This document shows, piece after piece, positions 33,653-46,300 of a stretch of 64,000 bases of DNA. Source of the DNA: Nageia nagi (Eukaryota; Pinophyta). The stretch is from assembly GCA_050084985.1 (NCBI GenBank), contig JBITNC010000001.1:36580001-36644000 (forward strand), given 5' to 3'. The notes under the pieces were generated by a model. The model ran no database searches. It saw only the letters and a program-made list of their open reading frames with translations, and was not told the DNA's origin. The position numbers were made by a program, and so were the translations under genes. Within the stretch, counting starts at the first letter, position 1; each line of letters opens with the position of its first letter.

Positions 33653-35360
33653 TCATTGAGGAATAGGAGATGAAAGAGCTTGTAGTATGACTTGATATTC
33701 AAATTTTTTGGATAGGGCATTGATAACCACATTCTCCTTACCCTTACGATATACTATCTCATAGTCATACCCTAGTAGTTTGGTCACCCATTTTTGTTGC
33801 TCAAGCATAAAAATGCATTGATCAATGAAACATTTCAAACTATGATGATCTATGAGGATGATGAAATGGTGACCAATGAGATATGATCTCCAACATTGAA
33901 TTGCATGAATGATGGCAAGCATTTCTTTTTCATAAGTGGATTTATCCAAATTTTTTCCAGAGAGTGCTCTACTAGTGAATGCCAAGGGATGCCCCTCCTA
34001 CATTAATATTGCCCCTATTCCTTCTCCATAAGCATCACTTTTTATCACAAAGGTTTTAGAAAAATCTAGCATTACTAATACTAAGGTGGTACACATTGTC
34101 TCCTTGAGATTAAGGAAAGCTACCTCAGCTTGAGGGCACCATTGGAATGCATTTTTTTTCAACAACATGGTTAGAGGTGCTGTAAGCTCACCATAATCCT
34201 TCACAAATTTCCTATAATAGCCTATCAACCCTAAGAATCCTTGGAGACTTTTCAAAGATCTAGGAATAGACCAATTTTGCATGTTAGTAATCTTTGGTGG
34301 ATCCACCTTAACTTTCACTTTGGATATAACTTGGCGTAAGTAATCAATTTCCCTCTTACTAAATGAATATTTTGATTTTTTTGCACATAGCTAGTGTTAT
34401 TTCAAAATATGTAAGGTTTAGTCAACATGTGCCACATGTTCTTACCATGTCTTACTGTAGATCAAGATATCATCAAAGAAAACTAAAATAAACTTCTTCG
34501 GAAATGAATGAAACACCTGATTCATTAAACTCTAAAACATGGATGGATCATTTATGAGGCCAAAAGGCATGACCAAGAACTCATAATGGCCCTCATGGAT
34601 GCAAAATGTAATTTTTGATATATCCTTCTCCTTGAGGTAGATTTGGTGATACCTAGATCATAGGTCCAGCTTGGAAAAATGTCTTACCCTATGTAGTTCA
34701 TCTAATAATTCATCAATGATCGAGATGGGAAATTTATCCTTGATGGTAATTTTGTTGAGGGCCTTGAAATCCACACACATAAGCTAGGAACCATCTTTCT
34801 TATGAACTAATATAATTGGAGAAGAATATGAGCTTATGCTAGGTTAGATTACTTCTGTATCCAATAGTTCCTTAACTAATGTTTCAATTTCATTTTTCTA
34901 TAAACAAGGATACCAATAAGGATGAATGTTTGGTGGGTGAATTCCTAACACCAACTGGATAGCATGATCATGTGATCACTAGGGTGGTAAGCCCCTTGGT
35001 TCCTTAAAAGTACTTGAATGCTTACTTAAGATGGGCTATAGATCCTTAGGCTCTATGATTTTAGATTCAATGATTGATAAAGAGTATAACTATGCCAGCA
35101 TCCCTTTTCCAATTTTTCATAGGATCTTTTCCATGCAATGTGAGCTCACAATTTGTACAGATCCACCCTATAACCCCCTGAGAGTATGCTCTTATTCATT
35201 TATTTTGAAGGTCATCCATAGCTTTATAAAATTCTACTATACGATGCCCAAAGTCCTTAACCATTATTTCCCTAAAACTATATCATATCCCCATGTGGTA
35301 AAGTGTACATGTTGCTTTTCAAAGTATAGTGGTCCATGTTTAGTTTGAAATTATGACATG
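33653..35360 (-). pseudogene. Gypsy reverse transcriptase and RNase H (chromodomain element)
   Basis: Motif C reads FILVFFDDILIYSK near 34,470, keeping both aspartates. The frame 34,318-33,998 gives SLKSLQGFLGLIGYYRKFVK and KSDAYGEGIGAILM, the start of RNase H. The frame 33,985-33,653 gives DKSTYEKEMLAIIHAIQCWR and IDHHSLKCF, then a DYEIVYRKGKENVVINALSK block. N-terminal reverse transcriptase motifs from about 35,350 to 34,500 are present but broken by stops. Together these copy the element's RNA to DNA and degrade the template. Confidence 0.8.
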
Positions 35361-35399
35361 TGCCTTTACATGCTATTTTTCCTCCATTACCAACCATAA

Positions 35400-36255
35400 C
35401 CTCAAAATTATTTGTAGGATGGATGTAACAATCAACAACCTTAGCCACTCATGGATCAATGAAATTATGAGTACTTCCTAAATCCAATAATATTATGAGA
35501 GGGTGCTTTTTAAATAACCCTTTGACCTTCATAGTTTGATGGGTGTTAATTCCTATCAATGAATAATAAGAGATAACTAGGTCTTCTCATTTAGAATTTC
35601 CTCTGTAGCCTCTTTGGGTGCACTCTCATATTCCTCCACACTAAGAGCATTAGCATCAAGCAAATATAACTTTTTTTGTGTACAATGATGACCATGAACA
35701 AATTTCTCATCATAATTATAGCATAAGCCCTTTTTTGATGCTCTTCCATTTCTTCCCATGTCAACTTGTTAGTTTTTGTTGTGCGATTCAATGGTGGGGC
35801 ACTTATGTTATTAGAGGAATGGGAAATATTATGTGTTTTGGTGAATGGAGGTCTTGCATGTCATTGATGAGCACTAGTTTTATCTTCAACAAGCTTTACC
35901 AAGGTAATAACATCCATCATAGTTTTGGGATTAAACATTTTGACCTCTAGTTTAATTTCTTCCTTTAAGCCACTGATAAAACAACTTGCAAAGAATGCAT
36001 CATCCAACCCTCCTGTGTGATTTGCTAATTTCTCAAACTAATTTTGGTATTCTTTGATTGTTGTAGTTTGATGTAACTTGGTCAATGCCCCTATGAAGTA
36101 TTCATAGTCACTAGGACCAGAACAAATCAATAATTATTGAGTGAATTAATCCCATGAAGGAGTAGGATGCATATTGGAGTACCACTGATGCCATTTGAGA
36201 GCCTCATGGTCCAAATGAAAATATGCCATGTGCACCTTAAAATCCAATGGTATTA
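35400..36255 (-). pseudogene. Gypsy gag and protease (chromodomain element)
   Basis: From about 36,250 down, gag reads ALKWHQWYSNMHPTPSWD, EYFIGALTKLHQTTTIKEYQ and LDDAFFASCFISGLKEEIKL with few breaks. The zinc knuckle at about 35,720 reads CYNYDEKFVHGHHC, its second Cys replaced by Tyr. Near 35,480 the protease active site appears as LLDLGSTHNFID, with Leu after the catalytic Asp where Ser or Thr is usual. Gag is cut off at the junction with the abnormal block. Confidence 0.7.
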
Positions 36256-36261
36256 GAACTT

Positions 36262-38080
36262 TTTTTTTTTTACATCTATGGGTCTATTTACTTTTTTAAA
36301 AAAAATAAAAAGGTTAAATTTTTAGTTATTTATTAAAGTTTTTGAAATTGGATGGTTTTTTTGGTGAAAAAATTGTTAAATTTTTGTTTGAATAATTTTT
36401 TTGTGAAAATGTTTCGGGTAAAAAATTTTTTTATGGTTTTTTTTAAAAATTATAAAATTTTGTAGGAAAGGGGGTTAAAGGGATTTTGTGTAATATTTCT
36501 GGATTGTTGGTGAACAATTTAAAATGTGTTGTTCCCAAAAACCTATTTTCAAAAACCTAAATTTTTATAATTTTTGGTATGGGAAAAGTCCAATTTGTAG
36601 GGTTTATCAAAGGCCGGTATTTTAGGTTTTTTGTTTTATTAAAAAAGGTTTTTGGGGAAAGGGTTGTTAGTAAAAAGATGATCCCCCTAGATTTTTTTAA
36701 AACCCTGTAAATTTTTCAGTTAATTAATTTTTTTTTTTTTTTTTTTAAATTTTTTAAATAGTCCCTGAAAAATTTAAACCTTTGTTTATGTTTAAATATT
36801 AAAAAATTTGAAAAAATTTAATTTGTTTAAAATAAAAAGAAAAATTTATTGGAAATAAAATCACTTTTTAAAAAAACATAAAAAAATTAATAAAATGGGA
36901 AAAACTAAAAATAAAAAAAACTGGGTGTTGGGGGGGGCCCCCCAAATAAAAGGAAAAAATAATTTCAAGATGTTTTATAATTCTATTTTAAATTAAAAAT
37001 CCCAATTTTTTGAAAAGGGGCCCCCCCCTTAAATCTTTTTAAAATATTGAAATTTTAAAATTTAAAACATAAAATGTTAGGTTGGGCCCTCTTTTTAATT
37101 TAATAAAATTAAAAATTTTTTCCCTTTGGAATGGTTTTTATTTTTGTGGGCCTTAAATTTGGAAATTACACATAAATTTATTTTTTCTTGATTGAACCAA
37201 AAATTTCACCCAAAATTTTGTGGGTTTAGCCCTTTTGGAACAACTTTAAATTTCTTTTGAAATTTAATTTTGGATTCACAAAATTTTTTATAAAAAGGTT
37301 TTTCCCCTTTCCCCAAAATGGTTAATAAATTTTTTATACACCCTTTGCCATATCCTCCATATAGTAAAAATTTTAGTTTTTATCCTTAAAAATTTTGATG
37401 ATTTTTAATAAATTTAAGAACCCTTTTTGGATTTTTTTAATCTTAAAGTTTTAGGGAACTAAAAAATTTCCTTTTTAAAAAATATTTTGGAAAAAAGGTT
37501 TTTTTAAATGCATAAAACATTTTTTTAAAACTTTAACCACATTTTTTCTTCCTTACATGTTTAAAATTTTACATTTTAATTTGGATTTTGTTTTTTTTTT
37601 TATTATTATTTTTTTTAAAAAAAATTTTATTTTAAAATTTTTGGTTTAATGTTTTTTAAAATTTTAAACTTAAATTTTTTTGGTAAAAAGGGAAAAATCA
37701 TTAAGTTTCTTGTTGATTGTTAGTTTTATGGTATTTATTTATTTGCTTTGTTTTGGGAAAAAATGGTTTTCCTCTTTGATTTTTTTTATTTTGAAATGAG
37801 GAAAAAATTCCTATTATTTTTTCTAACAAAAAAAAATAAAAAAAATTTAAAAAAATTTTATATTAAAAATTTTTTAAAAAAAATTTTATCAAAGTGCATT
37901 GCTTGAAAAATTTTTAAGGAAAAATTTTAATTAAATAATTTTCATTTTTATTAAGTTTTAAAAAAAAGTGAAAGGGTTTGGGTAAATGCTTTTTTTTAAA
38001 ACATTAATAAAATTTTTTAAAATAAAAATGAAAACTTGAAAATATTAAAATTTATTTTTCAATAAAAATTAACCATATAT
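36262..38080. other. Abnormal homopolymer-rich block, probably consensus error
   Basis: Sequence texture changes abruptly at about 36,262 and returns to normal by about 38,080. Inside, almost every word is a stretched homopolymer: runs of 8 to 19 T or A, eight G then six C at 36,930-36,943, and four G then eight C at 37,017-37,028. No frame stays open and no repeat is recognisable. It lies where the chromodomain element's gag start and 5' LTR should be. Confidence 0.6.
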
Positions 38081-38925
38081 AGCAACTGTATAAGGGTAAT
38101 GATAATTTTATAAAATGTTTTACAGTGATGATTGAAATAACACATTTAATTTTTTTTTCTTAATTTTGTCTATTTCACACCGCTAGTGGCATACATTTAA
38201 TATTAATAATTTGAAATAATGTAAATGTCCCAATTTTGATGGTAGACAAGCGGTAGGAAATGAAAAAGCATGTATGCACTATTTTTAACTATTTATCCTT
38301 GAATGCATAATTAATTCAAAGAAATAGACACCATTAGCAATGTAAAAATAACATCAATTTTTTATAAAAAGAAATTACAAGCATTTGAAATAATTTAATG
38401 TATAATAAACTTATGAAATAATGGTTTTAGGCACCTACAGGAGAAAAGATTGATACACTACGGTTTCACTTGCAAATTGGAAATTATATAAAGAAATTTA
38501 GAATTTAAAATCTTATTTTGATTTTTTTGCATCCACCTGTTTGAGTGCTCTAGCATCCCTGTTAACCTAACAAAGCCTTACTGACATGGCATGGACTTTC
38601 TTACCTTTCATCCAACTCCTTGCAATTGATTCTAGTCATGTTGACTTCTTTGACATGTTTAGATGTCTCTTTTATTTACCTACCACCAATTTTCTTTGGT
38701 TCCTCTATTTTTATTTACACTAAATGGCAAATGAAGTGTGGACTAGCAGAGGGGCCACATGACAAAGTATCTTCACTCTTTACCGTATGATCATGATATA
38801 AGTGATTTTTATTTATAGTTTTTTGATAAATTCATTTTTTTAGTCTTATTTGATTTTATTAATTTGATTTTTCAATTTATCAAGGTATTTAATTTATTAA
38901 ATTATTATTTATTCCCTTGCAGGAA
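38081..38925. other. AT-rich spacer without recognised features
   Basis: The texture is normal again. I see no coding sequence. The last bases (TTATTCCCTTGCAG, ending at 38,923) look like a splice acceptor for the segment that follows. Confidence 0.4.
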
Positions 38926-40740
38926 TGCAAGGTTCTCATCCAGGGAGGACCCATGACCATAGATGCCTTGGAGAAGGCCAAGGGTTGGACCAAAACTAAC
39001 CACATTGATGATATCCTTAGCAAGTTTAGGATAGTATATCTAGCCATCATAGGACATATTCAATAGGACCTACCACTACTAATAGCATTAACAGAGAGGT
39101 GGGATCCAAATTATTATTCATTTCACCTACCCCCAGGTGAAATGATCATCACATTATTGGATGTGTATCAAATTTGCAGGATTCCCATCAGGGGAATTCT
39201 TATGCCCTAGAGGGAGCTTTCAGATAATAATGTTCAAGAGTAGGAGGCTATTTGGCTCATAGGAGAGGCTAACCATAATTGGGAGCATCAAGCTACCAAA
39301 TTGGCGAAGGTTTATTACTTTACCTCAGCAAGGTGATACTTGCAGTTATATGTGGCTACTATTATAGCTACTTATATCTAGACAAGAGTAGCTCAACCTT
39401 CCCTTTAGGATTTGTTTGGGTCATCAGATAGATTTACAAGAGGAGAGTAGAATTTACTTTAGGACCCCTAGTTTTAGCATAATTATACATGGATCTATAC
39501 AACTTCGTTAGCATTGACAAGTTCAACATGATGATTGCTCATGTTTAGCTACTTCAGATATGGGCACATGAGCACATTATTATTATGAGGCTCATGGGAC
39601 TGTAGCAGGTGAGATAGGATCTAGCAAACATTTCTCTAGTTTATTGTACCTCCAAGGGTAGAGGGTATAGTTACCCTCATTCACTAGAGGCAAGGAGGTG
39701 GTAGATTAATGGACTACAGGCCAAGAACCTAGTTTGGGTGTGTTACAAGGATTTTCTACGGGATACAAATGCACATAAAATCACATGGTTTGATAAGATT
39801 AATTCCTCTAGACTTTAAGGAAGGTGGTGGATCCCTAACACCCATAATACATATTACAATAGTTCAAGATCCAGTAGGGGATCCCTCTAGTTCTAGTTTT
39901 CTATCGATGGTACATGGTTGAGAGAGATATGCCTATAGGGATGTAGGTAATACTTATGAGGAGGCTCTCATGGGAGGGTCATAGGACATTGGGTGAGGTA
40001 ACCAATGTCTCTATGGCTCTTGAGGTTGCCCCCAGTTACACAACATGGTGGGTAGGAGTTCATCTTGGTGACCTTGGGATGGATGAGGATGATGATGAGG
40101 ATGAGGAGATAGCTAGTGAGGGATCATTAAAGGATGAACCATACCAAGTCAATAACCCCATTCATTACATCCTGGTACAAGAGGGAGAGGCACCAAGAGC
40201 ATAGGGATTGGCTATGCTAGCTATAGCTATGCCCCTAGCGGCACTAGGTAAGAGACTATATTTTTTGCAATTTAAGATTTTCAATTTTTATTCATACAAA
40301 GAATATGAAACTAATTATGACTATTTATCATAGAAGATACAAATAGATGGATTGCTTCATTTGGAGTGGAGGTCATGAGGCTTAGGCATATGGAGGCCTA
40401 AGTTGGCACACTGTAGGCCATAGTAGTAGAGAGGGATGCACATATTGCTACCTTAGAGTAATCCATGAAGAAACTATAGGAGAGGCTCACTATGCCTTTG
40501 CTAGATTAGTAGTGGTCCTTCATTCAGTGTTAGATGTACAAGATTCAGGCTAGAGACAAGGAGATCATCACCCTCAAGGTAAAATACATGAGGGCAAAGA
40601 CACTTTTGGAGAGTCATAGAGTGACTATGAGTGGGATTTCTAGAGTACCTTAATGATGTTAGCTAGTGGTAGTAGTCATAGAGTTAGATCTAGGACAAGG
40701 GATACTGCTAGTAGTGGTGGCAGTGCTCCTCCTTAGTGAG
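38926..40740 (+). pseudogene. Plant mobile domain (PMD) protein remnant
   Basis: After a splice-acceptor-like TTGCAG the + strand reads HIDDILSKFRIVYLAIIGHI, then ALTERWDPNYYSFHLPPGEM and ITLLDVYQICRIPIRG. This is the core of the plant mobile domain (the aminotransferase-like family, PF10536), known both in host MAIN-type genes and in transposons. The domain continues with WEHQATKLAKVYYFTSAR and weaker blocks to about 39,700. An open frame at 39,956-40,204 has an acidic run (MDEDDDEDEEIASE). From about 40,410 a helical segment reads RDAHIATLE and IQARDKEIITLKVKY, a possible coiled coil. Many stops are TAG in place of likely CAG. Orientation is opposite to the retroelements on either side. Confidence 0.7.
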
Positions 40741-40768
40741 GCTTATGGACATGGTACCTCCTCATTTT

Positions 40769-40772
<4 letters not shown>

Positions 40773-40808
<36 letters not shown>
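40773..40808 (+). repeat. (TA)n microsatellite
   Basis: An uninterrupted TA run of about 36 bp lies just beyond the end of the PMD remnant. The 40,809-41,390 interval after it is AT-rich spacer with no recognised feature. Confidence 0.95.
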
Positions 40809-40812
<4 letters not shown>

Positions 40813-41391
40813 CCATTTTTTTATTCAATTCATGTGTTTGATATCTTTGTATTTGCTTAAATGTGAATGTATTTTAAATTTGCAAGTTTTAATTTATGTT
40901 ATGAGTTAACAAAACAATTTTGCTTAAAAAGATATCATGTACATAAATTTAATTTCACAAAATCATAAAAAGTAAATTCAATCACTTTATGAATCACAAA
41001 TCACTTCACAAATCATAAATCATTTAATAAAGATAAATCAATCTATAACATAGGTACCAAAGGTGACATAAAGACCATGTCACATATTCATCTATTTTTC
41101 TTGTTAGACATCATCAAACCCAACAAGTGACCAACCCAATAGACTATCAAGATATTAATCATGAAGGAAAGACTATCATTTTACACTTTATCCTAGGAAA
41201 GGTACATCATTGACAATGTGAAATAGACCCCTTATGCCACTAGTGGTGTGATCAGTAATGAGAAAGATAAGGCAATAAAGGAACAATGCAAGTATAAATC
41301 TTTATGAAGCAAAAAAAAAGTGATAAACATGTGCAATGAAGGAGAAATAATTCTCAATATCCATACATATGCAAAACCTAACTAATATACA

Positions 41392-43407
41392 CTATAGGTA
41401 CAAACATGAAATTTTAACCAATAATGTTGCATACTTGGGAGGCTTTTGCAACCCAAATACATTTTGCAGAGATAGGAACAAAAAGAGGCACCTTTGATTT
41501 TGTGTTTTCCACACTGTTGGCATCATAGGAATAGTTATGCATACCACTAGTGGCATTGATTGTTGCTCCATTTTAATTTTTTTTTGGGCTATCATGCCTA
41601 CATCCACATTTATGTGTAAAATAATAATGTAATTAATTGGAAGTACTTACTATGCCAATGCAACCTCTTGCTTGTGAAGATGGTAAACACCCCTAACTGT
41701 CCATTATTAGGATGTATATGTCCATTTTATTTAGTAGCCTCATCATCCATCTTAATAGCCTTTTTTTCAATGAAATGCTATATGATATGCCTTAGAGTCC
41801 TATAATTACATGTTAGATGTCTAAGAACCCTATGATAATTGCAAAAATTTTCATATCTAAAATTTTTAGGTACACCATTAGGAAACTTAGGCTCAATAAT
41901 AGGAGGAAGTTCAATAAGATCTTCTTTTAACAAAACATTAAGAATATTATCAATAATATCGATCAAAGGTGTAAACTTTCATCTAGGCTTATGATTAGTT
42001 TTCTATTTATGACTAACATTGTTTATGTCAACTTTTTTTTTTTATTCTTAGGGTTTTGGATTACCTTTTGATATGCATAAGCATTATTGGTATGCATAGC
42101 ATATAATTTTATAATGAATGGTTCTTTTTTAAACACAACATCTATCATATCCCCTAATGTCATACATGATTAAAGATTACTAATAATTTATACACATGTA
42201 ACAAAGAATTTGCAAATGTATCTTTCAAAGCTTGCTTAGGCATAGTAATTTTACTAGCAATACGTGTCCATACTTTGACAAAATCATGAATAGATTGATT
42301 AGGAAATTATTTTATTTTACAAAAATCCTTTAAATAGAATTTTTTAGCAATATTATACTTGAAATTTTGTAAAAATTGATGAATTAAATCTTCAAACCTG
42401 TTAATGCTCTTTTTAGGAAGTTGAAAAATACCATTTCAAAACCTCATCCTTCAGACTATGTGAAAATAATTTTGCAAGCATATTGTTATCAAGAATATAT
42501 TCCATAGCCTCTTCTTAAAATTTTCTAACATGCATCTTAGGATCTTGCAAACCATTGAATTTTGTAAAATTAATACTCTTTTTCCTAGTAATTACTTTAG
42601 CAAAAATTCTATCTGTTAATGATATCTTCAAGCAAAATAAGAAATGATCATCACCATTAGCAATTAATTCTAACTTTTATTTGCATTCCTCAATTGATAC
42701 CTCTTTTGGGGGAGGTGTAGGGGTTTGATGTGGAATTTATTCCTTTTCTAAGTTCATTTACTTTGAGTACAACAAATGGACCCATTTGATTTTCTCTTTC
42801 ATGTTCAAGTTTATCAAGAATTTAAACTAAGACATCCATTTATTTTTGGCAAGGTTCCAAATGCAAGGTATCATTTTCTTGAAATTCATGAAGGATTCCA
42901 ACTTTAATATTATGTTCTTCTAATTTCCAATTAGGTTGTATCTGATAAACATCTTTAATAAACTTGTCAAATTGTGCTTGCAACTCATCATCAGGATTAT
43001 CATCTTGTACAATATTCTTACCTATAACATACTTACCTCATGTGATATGGTCAAGTTTTAGAATGAGGTATTCATAATCATCATCTACATCCTCTATTCT
43101 ACTATCCTCAACAACTACATCAAATGGAGGCTATGTAGTTACCTTAGGAGGAACCTCTATCTCGACCTCATCCACACCATCAGTAGTGTGCTTGAAGGAA
43201 GGTATGCTATTAACTGTGTTATATTAATGGCATGAGCCCTCTAATACATAGATCCTACATTTTCATATGAAAACAAACTATTCAATGATTCCAAGGCTAT
43301 AGATTTTTTCTCTAAGAGTTCATAATTTGTTAGATTATCAATAATAATTTCAACATTATGAGTAACAAAATATTCTAAACTTTATCTATTGGATAACACT
43401 TCATGTA
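41392..43407 (-). pseudogene. Gypsy-like gag, downstream part
   Basis: The frame 41,966-41,778 reads LKEDLIELPPIIEPKFPNGV and then NFCNYHRVLRHLTCNYRTLR, a C-x2-H-x4-H-x4-C-like knuckle of the type seen in some plant Gypsy gag proteins. Upstream, 42,700-42,170 is a decayed capsid-like region on the minus strand. From 43,407 to 43,250 one frame is open with a single stop (HEVLSNR, then SLEYFVTHNVEIIIDNLTNY). That frame continues from 51,693 across the Copia insertion. No protease or polymerase follows at lower coordinates. Confidence 0.5.
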
Positions 43408-43412
43408 TAGAT
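43408..43412. other. Target-site duplication TAGAT (left copy)
   Basis: TAGAT here and TAGAT at 51,688-51,692 flank the Copia element exactly at its TG...CA ends. Confidence 0.95.
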
Positions 43413-43906
43413 TGAAGGAACTAACACTAACAAGATAATTCCTAAACAACCAATATCACATGAAATATCTCAATTCACATCTAACTATCACACAAAGCAA
43501 TCTCACAAATATAACACAAGATGTAAGTGGTTCCTCCAACTAGGAGTACATACAGTAACTAGATCTCTCTTCTTAACAAATATGAACTCTTACAATTCTC
43601 CTACTCTTTTCTAACCACTATCCTATAGCATAACTTTAATCCATAATTGATATATAATCACAAAGAGGGAGCCTTCTATTTATAGGCCAAAATCTCTCTT
43701 TGGATCATCCTTTTATCCAATGTACAAAAGCATAACATGCACATCCTTTTACTCAAGGGGCATTGCCATGAAATGGAGTGTAAGATAAGTTATATTATCA
43801 TATTCACTTAAATACTTAAAGTATCAAATGATACCCTTAAGTATTAGTGAACTTACATACAAGATTTAATACAAACCTTTACAATAATGCATTATACATT
43901 CCAACA
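43413..43906 (-). mobile_element. 3' LTR of the 43-52 kb Copia element
   Basis: This is 494 bp, TGAAGGAACTAAC to CATTCCAACA on the + strand. It aligns over its full length with 51,190-51,687 and 12,028-12,504. A TATTTATAGGCC-like TATA region lies near 43,677 on the minus-strand promoter side. Confidence 0.95.
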
Positions 43907-43918
43907 CTCCCCCTTAAT
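43907..43918 (-). promoter_or_regulatory. Polypurine tract
   Basis: On the minus strand ATTAAGGGGGAG immediately precedes the LTR start TGTTGGAATG. It primes plus-strand DNA synthesis in LTR elements. Confidence 0.9.
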
Positions 43919-43919
43919 G

Positions 43920-44700
43920 CAATATTAGGATAAAGTGAGTAAGAGAGAAGAAGAAGAGAAAGTAAGAGAGTTCCCCCCCAAAAAGATATAATGGAGAAGA
44001 GAAATTTTACATATTTGTGAAGTAAAAAAGATCTAGTTTGAGACTCACTACTTTGCTAAATACAATCATTAACTATAATCAATTTTAGTATACATGAAGT
44101 AGTCATCCAACTGGAAGTCATGAAGAGTCTCCAAGAGCTTGCATACCTAAAGAAGTAACTTGCAAGTCATAAATAGCTCAAATAACAAGATTAGTTAGAT
44201 ACAACATATTTATCTCAATAAGGACAAATGAATCATACAAATGCCATTATGAACTGATCAAAGGTGCACTAAAGTCATCATGAAAATGCCATACCAAAAA
44301 AATTATAGTCACCTGCTATATATAAAACAAGTGTTGATTATCATTACAAAATAAAGCATGAACATATGAGTTCCTCATATATGGATAACTAAATAGTTCC
44401 AAAATAAACATAAGAGTTCTTCACATATGGATAATTGAATAGTACTAGATTGACCAAAATAGAGCATGCACATACAAGTTATTCACATATGAATAACTGA
44501 ATAGTGCCAGAAGACACATAAGAGTTCTTCACATATGGATAATTGAATAATGCTAGATTGGCCAATTTGTATAAGAAGTTCTTTTGTAAAGTAAAATTAC
44601 CATGAAAGTGTACAACAAAATCAACACTATACAGCACAAAATCCTCTTAAGGGTGAAGTTTTCATCACAAACATGAATTCAACACAAGAATTCAAACTTC
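43920..44700 (-). other. 3' untranslated region with tandem repeats
   Basis: Read on the minus strand it matches 3,660-4,150. Four monomers carrying TTATCCATATGTGA-like cores lie at about 44,590-44,370, making two dimers, against three dimers in the left-edge element. A GGGGGGG-like run near 43,975-43,981 (C run on the + strand) follows. Confidence 0.8.
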
Positions 44701-44709
44701 AATCCCCCT

Positions 44710-46300
44710 TTGGGGCAACTTCACAAACTTAATAGCATCTCTAAGCTTATAGAACTAAGCTTCTGGGAGGGGCTTGATGAAAAAATCAATGGATTTCAAG
44801 GTGGATGGACAATACTCCAGGTGTATGATACCATCAAGAACCTTCTCACTAATAAAATGGGTATGGATTTCCACATGTTTTATTCTTTAATGGAACATAA
44901 GATTCTTAGCCAAAGAAATAGCTGATTGATTATCTAAAGAAATCAAAGATGAGACACCTTGCTCATACCTAATTTTTTTCAAAAGATGTCTTAGCCAAAT
45001 GTCTTCCTAGGCTACAATGACACGATATGATATTCAACTTCTATGGTGGAAAGAGAAATAGTAGGCTATTTCTTGGAAGCCCAAGAGATAGCACCTAAAC
45101 CAATGCTAAACACATACATAGAGGTTGATTTTCTATCATCTATATCTTGCCCATAGTTAGAATCTAAGAATCTAAAGAGAACAAATGAGGGAAACTTAGA
45201 ATACTTAAGAGCAAGATCCTTAGTCCTTGCAACATACCTTAGGATTTGCTTAACAGCATTGAGGTGCTCAACATATGATTTCTACATGAATCATGCCATT
45301 AGATTCACTGCAAAGGTAATATTTAGCTTGAATATAGTCAAATATAAAAAACATAACAATTAATTACCTTTAAGCTATAGTATCAACTTACTGAGAGTTG
45401 AAGCTTAGAGAAATAGTAATTCTAGAAGAGACTAGGATCATAACATATTTGCACTCTTCCATTCCAAACTTCTAAAGATTTTTGATATATACTTAGATTG
45501 ACTAAGCTAAGTACAATTCTTGTATTGATACACTTGCATTCCAAGATAGTAGTGTAAGGGACCAAGATCAATTATTTCAAATGTTACCTTAAGTTTAGAT
45601 ATGCACTCTTGAATGATTTCATCATTATTTTTAGTAATCAAAAGATCATCCACATAAAGGAGAATCAATACCACATCTTTCCTTTGATTGAGTACATATA
45701 GATCAGAATCAAAAAAATACTTGGAGAAATTAATATCTGCAAAGTATCCTAAAATCTTCTTGTACCAAGTTTGAGGTGTTTGCTTAAGTCCTTACAATGA
45801 CTTCTTTAGCTTGTACACAAAGGACTCTTTTCCTTCCACAATAAACCCTTCTAGTTACTTCATAAATATTTTCACATCTAAGTCACCATTGAGAAGTACA
45901 CTCTTGATATCAAGTTAAAAAACTTTTCATCCTTAAACTATAAAAAGAGCAAGAATAACTCTCATAGTAGGTATCTTTGCCATGGGAGCAAAGGTTTCCT
46001 CATAATCTACACTGTATTTCTGAGTAAAACCTTTAGCTACTAAGCTTGCCTTGTATTTCTCAATATCTCCAACTAAATTTAACTTGACATTGTATATCCA
46101 CTTATTGCTAATCACATTCTTTTCATTGAGATAAAGAACCAAGTTCCAAGTTTTATTTTACATAAACACCTCATACTCCACTTTCATGGCTTCCATCCAA
46201 CACTTATGCTTAGAAGCTTCTTTGAAGGTTGAGGGCTCATGTTTATTTTCAATCTTGGTAAATAAGGATTTTTTCAAGGTTATGATCCTTGTTACCCTTT
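44710..46300 (-). pseudogene. Copia reverse transcriptase and RNase H
   Basis: The frame 46,142-45,933 reads NKWIYNVKLNLVGDIEKYKA and LVAKGFTQKYSVDYEETFAP, the reverse transcriptase N-terminus. Motif C is intact as ILLYVDDLLITK at 45,675-45,640. RNase H pieces follow: DIDDRKSTSMYVFSIG with AISWASKK near 45,150-45,070, and a region with NQSAISLAKN near 44,910. Stops and frameshifts break the frame several times. Confidence 0.8.

Larger units (their letters stand above)
31798..36260 (-). mobile_element. Chromodomain Gypsy element (chromovirus), 5' end lost
   Basis: On the minus strand gag, protease, reverse transcriptase, RNase H, integrase, a chromodomain-like tail and a 3' LTR follow in order. 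The 3' LTR (31,798-32,200) abuts the interrupted reverse transcriptase of the other Gypsy element, so this one inserted later. The expected 5' LTR and gag start should lie above 36,260, but the sequence there is the abnormal homopolymer-rich block. If present, the partner of the left flank TATTC (31,793-31,797) would mark the far end. Confidence 0.85.

Noticed and set aside
35031-35348. 105-codon + strand open frame
   Set aside because: It overlaps the chromodomain element's reverse transcriptase region on the other strand and has no recognisable domain.
41392-41607. Minus-strand 71-codon frame as a distinct gene
   Set aside because: It lies directly after the gag knuckle region in another frame with no motif; treated as part of the decayed element.
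44710-44925. 71-codon + strand open frame
   Set aside because: The minus strand encodes the Copia RNase H remnant; this frame is a shadow.
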